Assembly (NCBI GenBank): GCA_030490835.1
Contig: CM059971.1
Coordinates: 39,790,012 to 39,854,011 of the forward strand
Reading direction: 5' to 3'
DNA: 64,000 bases
Source: Annona cherimola
Lineage: Eukaryota > Streptophyta > Magnoliopsida > Magnoliales > Annonaceae
Below, one piece after another: positions 20,476 to 32,976 of this stretch; position 1 is the first letter of the stretch, and every line of letters begins with the position of its first letter. Made by a program: the position numbers and the translations under genes. The notes under the pieces were generated by a model that did not search any database, had not been told where the DNA came from, and was given only the letters and a program-made list of their open reading frames with translations.

Positions 20476-22263
20476 GAATTAAAAATTAACAACTATAAAA
20501 CATTAAAAACTATAAAGCAGAAAATAGAATTTACATCACCCAAAATATGAAGAGCAAATCTCCACTTAATAAGAATTTTATTGCTTGGCCCCACCTCCTT
20601 GCTAGGGGTCCCACAAGAAGGGGTCCCACCCAAGGGAGAGGAAGTGTTGGGTTCTTTTTCAAGGTAAGAGGGACCCTCCTTTTATAAGCTTATGGGGCAA
20701 CCCTTGGAAAGCTGTCCCAGTGATGTGGGATTCACATATCGTGGCCCATTGTAGCTGCTATTTGTGTTAGGCAATGCCAATTTTCTTCTCAATTCGATGA
20801 TGGATTGCTTGGATTCGGTGGGTATGGGTAGCTTCTACTTGATAGCTGGAGGCTTCCTGCCCAACCGGACTAAGAGATGGATGATGGCTAGATGCATTGG
20901 TTTTGGCTGAAATCGATGGAACATGTAGGGGTTGCCTCAACTCACGACAGATGGGGAAATTTTCTGCTCGATGATTGAGAAGAAAGACAACTAATTTTGG
21001 GCATCTATTTTGCAGGATTTTTATGTTGGAGCTTTAGAATGGAGATGTATCGATTGCTGCTGACGATTTGGTGTTGAGATTATGTTCATTTTTTGCCTCT
21101 GTGGGACGGAGAGATGGTAAAGTGGGTTGAAGGCTGCGACTTTTGTAGCTGGTGAAACAAAGAAGGGGTGGTTGGTTGTTGGGTTTTGGGGCTTCTGAAA
21201 TGGAGAAGCTGGATGTGGTGGACGACAACTGGATTTGGAGGTGATGGATTGCCGGCACTTGAGTTGGACGAGAATGGAAAATGCGAAGTTGCTGCAACAG
21301 GGTGCAGAAGGTTAGATGTCATGGCTACCAGAGGTTTCGGTTGCCGCTATAATAGTCACCGGAATCTATGGCTAGATGAGGCTGCTATTTATCTTAAGGT
21401 TGGCCGAATTTGGTTTAGTGGCAATTGCTTTGCTACGTTTTGTAGATTTGAAAGAGGGGTTAAGCAGGGGCGGTTCTTGAATGGTCATCAAAGATGGTTG
21501 TGGATGGCAAGCTCGATCTGCTCGTTGGTTGCTTTTCGGTGGGTTGATTTCGTCGCTGCTGGTGATTGCTGCGATGGGTGCTTGCTGGAAAAGGGAGCTG
21601 CTGTCCGACCTTGAACAGGGCTAGAACTTGAGCTACTGAAGGTGGTTGGAAATAGGTGCTGCCGTCATCAACGGAGGTGGACGGGGTGATGCAGACGGCT
21701 GCTGCGATTAACGGCTTGCCTGGTTGTGAAGGAACGACCATCAGAAGAGGGAGCGAGCATTTGGGGAAGATGGAGATGGCGGAGTACCGAACCAAACTTG
21801 GTTCCATGCTCTGGTGGTCCATACTCACTCGTACACATGCACCATCAAAATCAAAATGAAATATTATCCAAATAATTTCAACCTGTTATGGATATTTCAT
21901 AATTTTATTTTAGGTCCTTTAGTATTTCTGTAATTTTATTTTAAGATTACATAATAGTCCACTTTAACCCATGTTTTAAACTATACTTAAAAATATATAC
22001 ATTTTACCTCATTTAACCATTTTATAACTTTGTCCGAATTATATTAATAGGTCATCCGTATTTCAAAGTTATTTCCTTTAACATGTATAATTATTTTTAT
22101 AATTTTATATTTTCAAAAATATTGCAAAATGTCCCATTTTATAACAAAATTAAAGACTTTATGAAAAATATAATTTTCACAAAATTTCACTTAAAACATG
22201 TATTTAATTAACATTTTAATATTTAATTATGTGAATTTAATATGAAATTTTTTAGATTTATCA
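20476..22263 (-). repeat. F direct repeat, right copy
   Basis: An uninterrupted 1.79-kb copy of the left F repeat; homology ends at AGATTTATCA in both. The left limit is only where comparison with the truncated left copy stops. A plus-strand ORF at 21168-21614 is not conserved in the other copy and was not called. Confidence 0.8.
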
Positions 22264-22740
22264 ATGAACAACCCTTTACAATCATCCATCTCAAATAGCA
22301 TATCATCTATAACACACAAGAACGAATATCACAAACCACACATACAATATCAGCAAAACTAATAGAGTTTACTTTCAATCTAGCGTACCAACCATCACAC
22401 AAGCATTTCCTCCAACACATGATGGATGCCAAAAGGGAAAGCCACTAGTCCCTCATCCTAGTTCAACCCACTCGACAAAAGTCATGTTCTAATCATGCAA
22501 GGACTGTGAATGGTTCTTCTGTAGCATAAAGGTCGCATAGTAACATTTGATTTTTCTCCAAACCTCATTAACCATAAACTGTCATGAACCCTGATGCTCT
22601 AAATCATGAAATTGTTAGACACTACCCTTCCACACTAGTTCTATATCATATTTAAGATGAGATTCCATCACTAATTTAATAAGAGGCGGCATCTACTACC
22701 TCGTTCGTGATTTCCCCCAAAATAGTAGCTTCAGACTCAG
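22264..22740. other. Unassigned 477 bp between F and D
   Basis: No ORF, repeat partner or terminal motif recognised. It may be the only non-transposon or very old sequence in the window. Confidence 0.4.
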
Positions 22741-23069
22741 TGATAAGTGGAAATTCATAACATATTTTGTGGACATTTTATACCAATTTGGTGGGTTAAT
22801 CATTGAGTTTAATGTGAAATTGTGCTCTAAAATGTGGTTTTGAAACATTTGGGTATTAAATATTTATTTCAAGTTATTTAATTAATTTTTGTAATCTTTT
22901 GGCTTGAAATTACATTTTAATCATCCACAGGCCCAACAAAAATCACATCCAACTGATCTAGATGCTTATTAAATCAAAGTCGTCCAATTTCAAGGAATCC
23001 AAACCATCCAAGTAACATGGACAATTATAGGCATGCGAGCGAGCTAGATGCAGAACAGAGCAAGTAAAG

Positions 23070-23440
23070 AAGCAAGTAGGCTGGCGCCTAGGCGCCACCT
23101 TACATGTCTTAGCCAGAATACCCAACACCTCAAATGGAAGAAAAATTCTAGTAAGTTGGCGCCCAGGCGCTGGTTAGGGGCACCTAGGCACCACTTCACT
23201 AACATGCAGACGAGTTCCAGAAGAGTTCTCAGGTCATAAGCTTCCAGGGAGTTGGCATCCCGGTGCCATGGCATGAGCATACAGGTATTTTGAGGAGTTC
23301 CGAGTCGCAAAACTTCCAGGGAGTTGGCGCCCAGGTGCCTGATTGGGGTGCCTAGGCGCCAAGGCATGAGTTTTCAGGGCATTCCACATGGTTTCTAAGT
23401 TACACAACACACAGAGAGTTGGCGCCTAGGCGCCACTACG
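23070..23440 (+). repeat. GGCGCCTAGGCGCC palindrome cluster in D LTR
   Basis: Exact or decayed copies of TGGCGCCTAGGCGCCA at about 23078, 23157 (GGCGCCCAGGCGC), 23188 (GGCACCTAGGCACC), 23253, 23326, 23347 and 23420. Spacing is irregular, and copies are usually preceded by GAGTT. Confidence 0.85.
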
Positions 23441-23487
23441 CATCCGTATGCACAGATTTCTGCACGTGTGCTGCACAAACTGATGTC

Positions 23488-23496
23488 TTTAAATAG
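23488..23496 (+). promoter_or_regulatory. TATA box of element D LTR
   Basis: TTTAAATAG followed by AAACCTAGG, the same setting as in H. Confidence 0.5.
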
Positions 23497-24110
23497 AAAC
23501 CTAGGGATTTATAGAGGGAGAGTAGAGAGTTGACGGCAGAATTTTGAGAGAGAGAGAGAGAGCAAGGAGGAGAGCACGGGCAAGAGGCGGACTGGCAAGT
23601 TGCGTGGAGCGGCCGATACACCAGGGAGGCTTTAAACCAATAAGTTTTCCTATCTTTTCTATTTTTCATTGTCTTGTTTAAGATATGTTTTGATTTTAAT
23701 TTTATTTTGGACTTAAACATGCTTAGCTAAGCCCTAAATCTAGGGTTTAGGATGTAACATTCGTACAATATAGCGTGGTGTGGGTTTTTAGTTTATTTAT
23801 GATGGATATTATTGTTAATTTAATATCTTATGATTTTTAATGCTTGCTCTGTATATGGGCTTGTACTTTGGCATGATTCCATATTTTAGGTGATGAAACC
23901 GAGAGGTGGAAACTTAATATACGATAATCAAGATATTAAACCTGGAAATCTAAGACCATAAGAATAGACATGATGACCTTGAGGAATTCCATGAACGAAC
24001 CACAAAACTTAATGGATTCTAAAGAACTTAATCTCATGAGAATAGGTGGTTAAGAAAATTAGGATACGTCTTGTAGGTTTCGAGAGAAGGTGAAAGGATA
24101 AGTTAGGGTT

Positions 24111-24115
24111 TGTTC
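24111..24115. repeat. Target-site duplication of element B (left, TGTTC)
   Basis: TGTTC precedes the LTR start; the partner is 32688-32692. Confidence 0.95.
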
Positions 24116-25762
24116 TATTGGAAATATGTGGTAAACTAGCTAAATCTATGTTTCGATGATTAACAAATCAATTTGAGTAAGTCTTGGCTACTAACATGTT
24201 TGTGGATATGTTTAAGGGATATACATTTGAAGAACATAAAGCATGGAAGGCCAAGTCGTTCCCCAAGTCGACTCCAAGTTCGACTTCAAAGAGCCAAATC
24301 TGTCCAGAGTTGAAATGGGAAGAAGAGCAGGTGAAGTCGCAGGCCAAGTCGACTCCACTTGTGACTTGGGAAGCCAAGTCGCAAACGAAGTGGACTCCAG
24401 CATCGACTTCAGATGCTAAAATCACTCCAAAGTTGAATTTGGGAGAGAAGTATACCGAAGTCGCAGTCGAAGTCGACTCCAGTTGAGACTTGGGCGAAGT
24501 CGCAGACGAAGTCGACCCTAAGTTCGACTTGACGTTCTTCAAAGTCCAAAATACAGATTCAAGCTCCTTTTCAAGATCAACTTAAGATTATCAAGTCTAA
24601 GGCAAAGCTTCAAGCATATTTCAAGATGAAGATCAATATGAATCAAAAGAAAGTAAGGTGCATGAATATATCATGCAAGATTCAAGTTCTCCTCAAGATT
24701 CACAAGGTTCAAGCTAATCCAAGAAGAATCAAAGACATGCTCTTCAAGATTGACAAGATCTATAAGTATGAGGAGCCATTCTAGAATGAAATCAATTAAA
24801 GGAAAGAAGCCTAAGCAAAACAAAGCAATCTCCAAAGTCTTCAAGATCATCAAAGCCAACTGACAAGGTGAAGTCGCACCCGAAGTCGACTTCACCTGCG
24901 ACTTGGGTCAAGTCGATGCCCAAGTCGACCTAATCTGGAACTTGAAGTTGCGACGGAGAAGCGAAGTCGCACCCGAAGTCGACTCCATCTGCGACTTGGG
25001 CGAAGTCGCATCCGAAGTCGACTCCGCCTGCGACTTGGGTCGCAATGGTCGGATAATTTTCGAACGTTGGCACATTAAATGCGCGCCACCTACCTTCAAA
25101 CGTTCGGATTCCTTCCACAATTATAGAAGGCATTGAATGTGAACGGGGAAAGTAGATGAGAATCATTAAGTGTGCATAACTACCATCTACAAGAGCTTCA
25201 AAGAGATCAAGCCAATCAAAGAGGAAGAACTTTGCTTCAAACTGCAAGAGCTCAACTTCTGAATCTTCAAAGCCAACATTACGAGTTCTTCTCTGCGCTA
25301 ATTTGTTTCTACACATCTGTAAAGTGTAGACTCCTTTTGTTATTTCATTTGTTTGTATTGAACTTGATTTAGTTTGAGGAACTAAGATCAAGTGTAAGCA
25401 AGGTAGTGTGTGATTGGAGTGGAACTCATCACCTACCTGTGCTGTGTTGTGTTGAAGCCCCCTAGAGCTGGAATCTAGAAGAGAGCGGTGACTCTAATTG
25501 TATTTGAGGAATACAATAGTGGAACCCAAGTCACAAGGAGTATGAGCTTGGAAGAGTGGAGTAGGGAGGTTGCCCGAACCACTATAAAAATCTTATGTGC
25601 TTGATTTATATTTCTGCTCTCTACATTATATTGCTTTCCATTTTGTTTCTTCATTAAGGGGACTAGATTAATTCGGGGTACAGTTTCTGTTTAAGTTATA
25701 AATTTTTAAATACCCAATTCACCCCTCCCCTCTTGGGTTTTGCCATTAACTCGGGACCAACA
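24116..25762 (+). repeat. Element B 5' LTR
   Basis: 1647 bp from TATTGGAAAT to GGGACCAACA. GTCGAC clusters at 24255-24530 and 24870-25045, TATA-like TTATAGAAG at 25121, leader hairpins at 25461-25590. Confidence 0.95.
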
Positions 25763-25763
25763 A

Positions 25764-25775
25764 GTGGTATCAGAG
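25764..25775 (+). promoter_or_regulatory. Primer binding site of element B (iMet tRNA)
   Basis: TGGTATCAGAGC one base after the 5' LTR. Confidence 0.9.
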
Positions 25776-25810
25776 CAGGTCTTTGAGTTTACCAAAGAGA
25801 TTTTATCGAT

Positions 25811-27671
25811 ATGGCATCCCAATATACTTCCGTTCCCGCTTTTGTTGAGGGCCAATCATTTACTAGGCCACCATTGTTTGATGGGAATAATTTCGGCTAT
25901 TGGAAGCTTCGTATGAAGCAACTCATCATGGCTACCGACATGGATTCTTGGATTGCAATCCAAGATGGTGTAACATTGCCTATAGATGAAAGAGCTTCCA
26001 AGTGGACCGAAGAGGAAGTAAGAACTGTAAAGAGCAATGCTAAAGCTATGAACTCACTATTTTGTGCTCTTACAGCTTCCGAATATGATAGAGTATCATC
26101 TTGTCTAACCGCTAAAGAAATATGGGATACTCTAACATCCATTTATGAAGGAACCTCTCAAGTCCAAGGGACTAGGAGAAATATTTTGATAGGAGAATTG
26201 GAAAGCTTTAGAATGCTAGAAACAGAAAATATTTCTGAAATGTTTGCTAGATTCTCTAAAATTACTAACGCTTTGAAAGGTCTTGGAAAGGCTATCTCTG
26301 AATCTGAACAGGTCATGAAGATCCTAAGAGCTCTACCAGATTCATGGACTCCAAAGATTACAGCAATAGAAGAAGCAAAAGACCTAAACACCTTAAAGCT
26401 AGAAGACCTTATTAGCTCATTAATGTCACATGAGCTAATCAAGAAAAGAAATGAGGATCAACACAAAGGAAAGAGAACTATTGCACTAAAGGCCACCCGT
26501 AACTCAGAAGAGTCTACCTCCTTGTCTAATAATGGTGATGAAGATATTGCACTTCTCACTCGCAAATTCCGAAAATTTGTGAGAAAAGAAAGGAACTTCA
26601 AGGACTTCAAAGAAAGAACAAGAAGAGAGAAGAAGAAGGAGCCAACGAAGTGTTACAAATGCGGCGGGATAGGACACATACAAGCTCAATGTCCTACGCC
26701 GGAAGAGAAATCAAAAGAGGAAGGAAGGACATGAATGCAAAAAATACCAAAGGCCAAAGGGAAGAGGCATGTACGTCAATGAAGAGACTTCATCAACAAG
26801 CAGCTCTTCAACCGACGAATTTGAAGCGGCAAACTGTGCAAAAATATGTTGCATGGCGCGGATTGAGCAAGAAGAAGATTTGTTGTGTTTGAACACAACG
26901 GAAATTTTGGAAGAACAAACCACTTCAACAAAGTATACAGAAAATGAAGAGGTAACTTCCAAACTTTGCCATTCTCAATCCACTTATTCTTCTTTCCAAG
27001 AATGCCTCAAATGTGCTGAATTAGAAGAACTGCAAATTGCATATGATTCATTATATGAAGAAATCAAAAAGCTAGGAAACAAGTTGTCATTAAAGAGACA
27101 ACAATGTAATTCAGTTATCATTGTAAATGCAAAACTAGCTGAAAGATCAACAAAACTGAAAGAGGAAAATGAATCGTTGTTGAAAGAGGTAGAGAAATTG
27201 AAAAAGGAGAACGAATCATTAAATGAATCATTAACAAAGTTCTCTAATCCCAGAGAAAATGTAAAGATGTTTCTGAACATGACTGCTCAAACAAATAAAA
27301 GAGGCCTTGGATATTATACATTTGAGCAAAAAGAAAGTGGCAAATCGAATGTACCAATACTTGGGAAATATCAAACCAAAACTGCACCTATATACAAGCC
27401 ACAAAGGAAAAATGTTGTGTGGACTAGAAGGCCAACGTTTGAACCAATGCATACTTGGAGGTCTACTCCAAGATTACCTATGGCTTGCAATTTCTGCAAT
27501 AAAATGGGTCATAAAGCCCATAAGTGTAACTTTAAGAAATTATATGACCATGGTGTAAAATTAGTTTGGGTTCAAAGGAACACAAGATTTGGGCTTTCTA
27601 AGTTGGAGCAACAAAGGTTGAATAATATTACTAACCCAAATAGACCCATAAAATGGGTACCAAAGGGATGA
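25811..27671 (+). pseudogene. gag: Element B gag, frameshifted
   Basis: Very close to A's gag along its length. The first part (25811-26734) has [15 protein letters not shown] and the first knuckle CYKCGGIGHIQAQC, then runs out of frame. The correct frame resumes by 26769 (MYVNEETSS) and continues to IKWVPKG at 27671, including the second knuckle [14 protein letters not shown] and a coiled coil. The break is an indel between about 26700 and 26769, in a purine-rich stretch. The linker differs from A: a few residues are missing near the break, and a stretch with LLCLNTTEILEEQ is inserted after the ICCMA motif. The last 20 bases overlap pol in the +1 frame exactly as in A. Confidence 0.9.
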
Positions 27672-30600
27672 GATTTACCTTTTTATTTTTCAGATTTGTT
27701 TCAAGGCAAAGGCAAACAATGTATGGTTCATGGACAGCGGTTGTTCAAGGCATATGACCGGAGAAAGAAGTCTATTTCACAAACTTAAGCCTTGCAACGA
27801 CGGAACGGTTGCCTTTGGTAATAATGAGAAAGGTAAAATTAAAGGTAAAGGAAACATATATAGTATTTCAAATGCATGCATGGAAGATGTTTTGTTTGTT
27901 GAAGGACTCAAGCATAACCTAATGAGCATTAGTCAATTATGTGACAAAGGATACAAGGTTGTGTTTGAATCATCTATATGTAATGTATTTGATGGAGAAC
28001 ATATCATGTTTAGTGGAAAAAGACATGGAAATGTATATTTGGTTTCACATGATGAACTAGATGGTCAATGTCTAATGGCCATTGATAATGATCCATGGGT
28101 TTGGCATAAGAGGCTTGGACATGTAAACATGTCAAACATTAAAACTCTATGGAAAAAGAATTTGGTAGAAGGTTTGCCTAAATTGAAATATGACAAGGAT
28201 AAAATTTGCAAGGCATGTCAATTGTCAAAACAACCTAAAATGCCCTTCTCTACCAAAAAGGAAATCTCCACCACTAGGCCACTTGAATTGCTACACATGG
28301 ATCTATATGGGCCATCCGATATTTTAACCATTGGTGGAAAGAAATATGTATTTGTGATTGTTGATGATTTTTCAAGATTCACATGGATAATTCTCTTAGC
28401 TAGCAAAGATGAAGCTTTCTCTATGTTTTCAACTTTTGTAAATCTGGTGCAAAATGAAAAACAAAGTACTATTATGACTATAAGAAGTGACCATGGTGGT
28501 GAATTTGAAAACAAACGATTCATAGAGTTATGCAATGAAAAAGGAATTCATCACACATTTTCTGCACCAAGAACTCCACAATAAAATGGAGTAGTTGAAA
28601 GGAAAAACAGAACTATACAAGAGATGGCTAGAACAATGCTAAATGAGAGCAAATTATCCAAGAAAATTTGGGGTGAAGCTGTAAGTACAGCTTGTCATGT
28701 TTTGAATCGAGTTACCATTAGAGCAATCTTGAAAAAGACCCCATATGAGCTATGGAAAGGTAGAAAACCAAATATTTCATATTTTCATGCTTTTGGAAGC
28801 ACATGCTATGTTTTGAACAATGGAAAAACCAACTTGGGAAAATTAGATGCTAAAAGTGATGAGGCAATATTCCTTGGGTATTCATCAAATAGCAAAGCAT
28901 ATAGAGTATTCAATAAACGAAACCAAGTGGTAGAAGAGTCCATTCATGTTGTTTTTGATGAAACTAACCCATGCTACAAAAGAAAAGATGATTTAAGTGA
29001 TGCAGATGATATAGCAAGCAATTTTGAAAAACTGCATGTGGAAAAGCAAGAAGATTCCATGGAGGAAAGGGTAAGTGAAGGTAATAATTCCTACAGACCT
29101 CCAACAGATTTGAAATTCAAACATGCCCATCCAATTGAACAAGTTATAGGGAATGTATATGAAGGTGTAAAAACCAGAAGGTCAAAGCAAAATGTTTGTG
29201 GACAATACGCCTTTGTATCTAAAATTGAACCATCCAATATTGATCAAGCTCTTAATGATGAAAACTGGATTATAGCAATGCAAGAAGAGCTAAATCAATT
29301 TGAAAGAAACCAAGTTTGGCACTTCGTTCCTAGACCAAACGATTGTACTGTTATTGGCACCAAGTTGGTCTTTAGGAACAAATTAGATGAAAGTGGACTT
29401 GTAGTGAGAAACAAAGCTAGACTTGTGGAAAAGGGATACTCACAAGAAGAAGGAATAGATTTTGAGGAATCCTATGCCCCGGTTGCAAGATTGGAAGCAA
29501 TTCGCATCTTATTAGCTTTTGCATCTCACATGAACTTTAAATTGTTTCAAATGGATGTTAAAAGTGCATTTTTGAATGGATATATAAATGAAGAAGTGTA
29601 TGTTGAACAACCACCTGGATTTGAGGAGAAAGATCAATCTAAATTTGTATACAAGTTAACCAAAGCATTATATGGATTAAAACAAGCTCCAAGGGCTTGG
29701 TATGATAGACTAAGCAAATTTCTGATTGATCACGATTTTCAAAGGGGAAAGGTAGACACCACTTTGTTTATCAAATACAAAGAAAAGGATATATTAATTA
29801 TTCAAATTTATGTTGATGATATTATTTTTGGTGCTACTAATGAGATTCTTTGTTAAGAATTTTTTGAGCTTATGTAGAAAGAATTTGAGATGAGCATGAT
29901 GGGAGAGCTAAATTTCTTCCTTGGACTGCAAATCAAGCAATTAAATGAAGGAATCTTCATCAACCAGTCCAAGTATATCAAAGAAATGCTGAAGAAGTTT
30001 GGCATGGAAAATAGCAAAGGAGCAAACACGCCGATGAGCTCAACAATCAAAATCGACAAAGATGAAAAAGGAAAAATAGTTGATTTAAAATTATATAGAA
30101 GCATGATAGGTTCATTATTGTATTTAACTGCTTCTAGGCCTGATATATTGTTTAGTGTGTGTATGTGCTCTAGATTTCAATCATATCCAAAAGAATCACA
30201 CTTGGTAGCTGTGAAAAGAATTTTCAGATACCTAGTTGACTCTACCAACATAGGACTTTGGTATCCAAAGGGCTCTAATTTTGATCTAATCGGCTACTCG
30301 GATGCGGATTTTTCCGGTTACAAAGTAGATAGAAAAATCACTAGTGGAACATGTCAATTTCTTGGAAGCATGTTGGTTTCATGGTTTTCAAGAAAACAAA
30401 CTAGTGTTGCTTTATCTACGGCGGAAGCCGAATACATTGCTGCCGGGAGCTGTTGTGCCCAATTACTTTGGATGAAACAGCAACTTAGGGACTAAGGCAT
30501 GGATTTTAAGGATATACCCATTAGATGTGATAATACTAGTGCCATATGTCTAACCAAGAATCCAGTCTTGCATTCTAGGACCAAACATATAGACCTTAGA

Positions 30601-30753
30601 CACCATTTCATTAGAGAACATGTAGAAATTCATGACATATGTTTGGTATATGTAAGAACAGAGGATCAAGTTGCAGACATATTTACAAAGCCCCTAGCAA
30701 AAGAAGCATTTTATAAGATTAGAAATGACATGGGAATGATTGAATTAACTTAG
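27652..30753 (+). pseudogene. pol: Element B pol, four in-frame stops
   Basis: Protease-integrase-RT-RNase H polyprotein, one frame throughout, near-identical in layout to A's pol. The frame opens at 27652 and the first Met, in [10 protein letters not shown], is at 27730. Integrase has [29 protein letters not shown] and VVERKNR. RT has [12 protein letters not shown] and YVDDIIFGA. RNase H has GYSDADFSG and STAEAEY. Stops: TAA 28582-28584 (A has CAA), TAA 29854-29856 (A has CAA), TAG 29875-29877 (A has CAG) and TAA 30493-30495 (A has a Tyr codon). The first three are C-to-T changes. Because nothing else is lost, decay is recent. Confidence 0.93.
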
Positions 30754-31041
30754 CATAAACTTAGGGGGAGCACCTGTTTAGGGGGAGCAAACCCACCTAT
30801 CTCTTTCTTTACCCTCTAACTTTTTGATATATTGACAAAAAGGGGGAGAAGAGTAGGTTTTGAGTCTCAATGACTCCAAAGGGGGAGAAGAATAGGATAT
30901 GGTTGGGGAGAAGAGTTTGAATGTTTTCAACTTGATAATTTGCATGAGCATATGTTTGTTGAATGTTGAAAGCATGTTATTTTTTACGTTATTGAAAGGT
31001 ACACTCAAATCGGTTTTGTCAATCATCAAAAAGGGGGAGAT
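30754..31041 (+). promoter_or_regulatory. Element B 3' region with repeated polypurine tracts
   Basis: AGGGGGAG occurs at about 30763, 30780, 30840, 30880 and finally 31033 next to the 3' LTR (AAAAAGGGGGAGAT, 31029-31041). The last is the functional PPT by position. Repeated PPT-like runs are a known trait of SIRE-type elements. No gene in between. Confidence 0.8.
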
Positions 31042-32687
31042 TGTTGGAAATATGTGGTAAACTAGCTAAATCTATGTTTCGATGATTAACAAATCAATTT
31101 GAGTAAGTCTTGGCTACTAACATGTTTGTGGATATGTTTAAGGGATATACATTTGAAGAACATAAAGCATGGAAGGCCAAGTCGTTCCCCAAGTCGATCC
31201 AAGTTCGACTTCAAAGAGCCAAATCTGTCCAGAGTTGAAATGGGAAGAAGAGCAGGTGAAGTCGCAGGCCAAGTCGACTCCACTTGCGACTTGGAAAGCC
31301 AATTCGCAAACGAAGTGGACTCCAGCATCGACTTCAGATGCTAAAATCACTCCAAAGTTGAATTTGGGAGAGAAGTATACCGAAGTCGCAGTCGAAGTCG
31401 ACTCCAGTTGAGGCTTGGGCGAAGTCACAGACGAAGTCGACCCTGAGTTCGACTTGACGTTCTTCAAAGTCCAAAATACAGATTCAAGCTCCTTTTCAAG
31501 ATCAACTTAAGATTATCAAGTCTAAGGCAAAGCTTCAAGCATATTTCAAGATGAAGATCAATATGAATCAAAAGCAAGTAAGGTGCATGAATATATCATG
31601 CAAGATTCAAGTTCTCCTCAAGATTCACAAGGTTCAAGCTAATCCAAGAAGAATCAAAGACATGCTCTTCAAGATTGACAAGATCTATAAGTATGAGGAG
31701 CCATTCTAGAATGAAATCAATTAAAGGAAAGAAGCCTAAGCAAAACAAAGCAATCTCCAAAGTCTTCAAGATCATCAAAGCCAACTGACAAGGTGAAGTC
31801 GCACCCGAAGTCGACTTCACCTGCGACTTGGGTCAAGTCGATGCCCAAGTCGACCTAATCTGGAACTTGAAGTTGCGACGGAGAAGCGAAGTCGCACCCG
31901 AAGTCGACTCCATCTGCGACTTGGGCGAAGTCGCATCCGAAGTCGACTCCGCCTGCGACTTGGGTCGCAATGGTCGGATAATTTTCGAACGTTGGCACAT
32001 TAAATGCGCGCCACCTACCTTCAAACGTTCGGATTCCTTCCACAATTATAGAAGGCATTGAATGTGAACGGGGAAAGTAGATGAGAATCATTAAGTGTGC
32101 ATAACTACCATCTACAAGAGCTTCAAAGAGATCAAGCCAATCAAAGAGGAAGAACTTTGCTTCAAACTGCAAGAGCTCAACTTCTGAATCTTCAAAGCCA
32201 ACATTACGAGTTCTTCTCTGCGCTAATTTGTTTCTACACATCTGTAAAGTGTAGACTCCTTTTGTTATTTCATTTGTTTGTATTGAACTTGATTTAGTTT
32301 GAGGAACTAAGATCAAGTGTAAGCAAGGTAGTGTGTGATTGGAGTGGAACTCATCACCTACCTGTGCTGTGTTGTGTTGAAGCCCCCTAGAGCTGGAATC
32401 TAGAAGAGAGCGGTGACTCTAATTGTATTTGAGGAATACAATAGTGGAACCCAAGTCACAAGGAGTGTGAGCTTGGAAGAGTGGAGTAGGGAGGTTTCCC
32501 GAACCACTATAAAAATCTTATGTGCTTGATTTATATTTCTGCTCTCTACATTATATTGCTTTCCATTTCGTTTCTTTATTAAGGGGACTAGATTAATCCG
32601 GGGTAAAATTTCTGTTTAAGTTATAAATTTTTAAATACCCAATTCACCCCTCCCCTCTTGGGTTTTGCCATTAACTCGGGACCAACA
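31042..32687 (+). repeat. Element B 3' LTR
   Basis: 1646 bp, TGTTGGAAAT to GGGACCAACA, about 99 percent like the 5' LTR by eye. A 2-base deletion near 31196 sits in a GTCGAC module. Confidence 0.95.
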
Positions 32688-32692
32688 TGTTC
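32688..32692. repeat. Target-site duplication of element B (right, TGTTC)
   Basis: Matches 24111-24115. Confidence 0.95.
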
Positions 32693-32969
32693 TCCTTTAA
32701 CAAACAATATCCGAATTAAATAATTATACCACTACCCGTTGCAAAAGACGCATGTGAAATCCTAGACCCTAGGTACTCGCACTCTCGTTTTCTCTACTCA
32801 TTCTAGTTTTCAATATTCTCTTCCCATTTTTCTATTTTATTTGCTATATTCTCTCCATATCTGACACGAAAGCGTCTAAAAGCTAAGTTTATAGTTCCGA
32901 ATTCCCTATGGATTGATAATTTATATACTACAATTTACAACTCGTGCACTTGCGGTGAGATTGTGAACA
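32693..32969 (+). repeat. Element D 5' LTR, part 2
   Basis: The end of D's LTR after element B, finishing CTCGTGCACTTGCGG...GTGAACA, an ending typical of Athila/Tat-like LTRs. Confidence 0.65.
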
Positions 32970-32976
32970 AGTATTT

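Larger units (their letters stand above)
14441..22263 (-). mobile_element. Repeat unit F: old direct-repeat pair, possible large non-autonomous LTR element
   Basis: Two direct repeats (14441-15257 plus 16798-17729, and 20476-22263) flank about 2.7 kb of AT-rich DNA. Read on the minus strand each repeat starts TGATAAATCT, and the left copy is preceded by a G-rich run (GCCGGGGGTG) that could be a PPT. That fits LTRs of a minus-strand element with no coding capacity. The internal 'gggttacctcccaaccagcgctaag' type sequence near 18745 resembles flanking DNA of Athila/Tat elements. No primer site could be found beside the right copy, and the left end was overrun by the E-family LTR, so the LTR reading is tentative. 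Confidence 0.45.
22741..24115 (+). repeat. Element D 5' LTR, part 1
   Basis: Starts TGATAAGTGGAAATTCATAA, a start common to such plant LTRs. It has five or more GGCGCCTAGGCGCC-type palindromes (23070-23440), a TATA at 23488, and a purine-rich transcribed stretch with a GA run near 23550. It ends at the TGTTC target of element B. Confidence 0.7.
24116..32687 (+). mobile_element. Element B: full-length SIRE-like Ty1/copia element without ORF3
   Basis: 8572 bp with LTRs of 1647 and 1646 bp, TGTTC duplications, iMet PBS, gag, pol and PPT in order. By eye the LTRs differ at roughly 16 positions (about 1 percent), so it is older than A. The 5' LTR terminus has mutated to TATTGG, while the 3' copy keeps TGTTGG. 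Gag has one frameshift and pol four stops, so it is dead unless helped in trans. It lies inside D's 5' LTR. Only 288 bp separate pol from the 3' LTR, against 2.5 kb in A. Confidence 0.95.

Noticed and set aside
21168..21614. Plus-strand ORF of 148 codons in the right F repeat
   Set aside because: The left F copy does not keep the frame, there is no recognisable domain, and composition is that of repetitive DNA.
22264..22740. Host gene fragment between F and D
   Set aside because: No ORF or splice-like structure is seen in this short stretch; left as unassigned.
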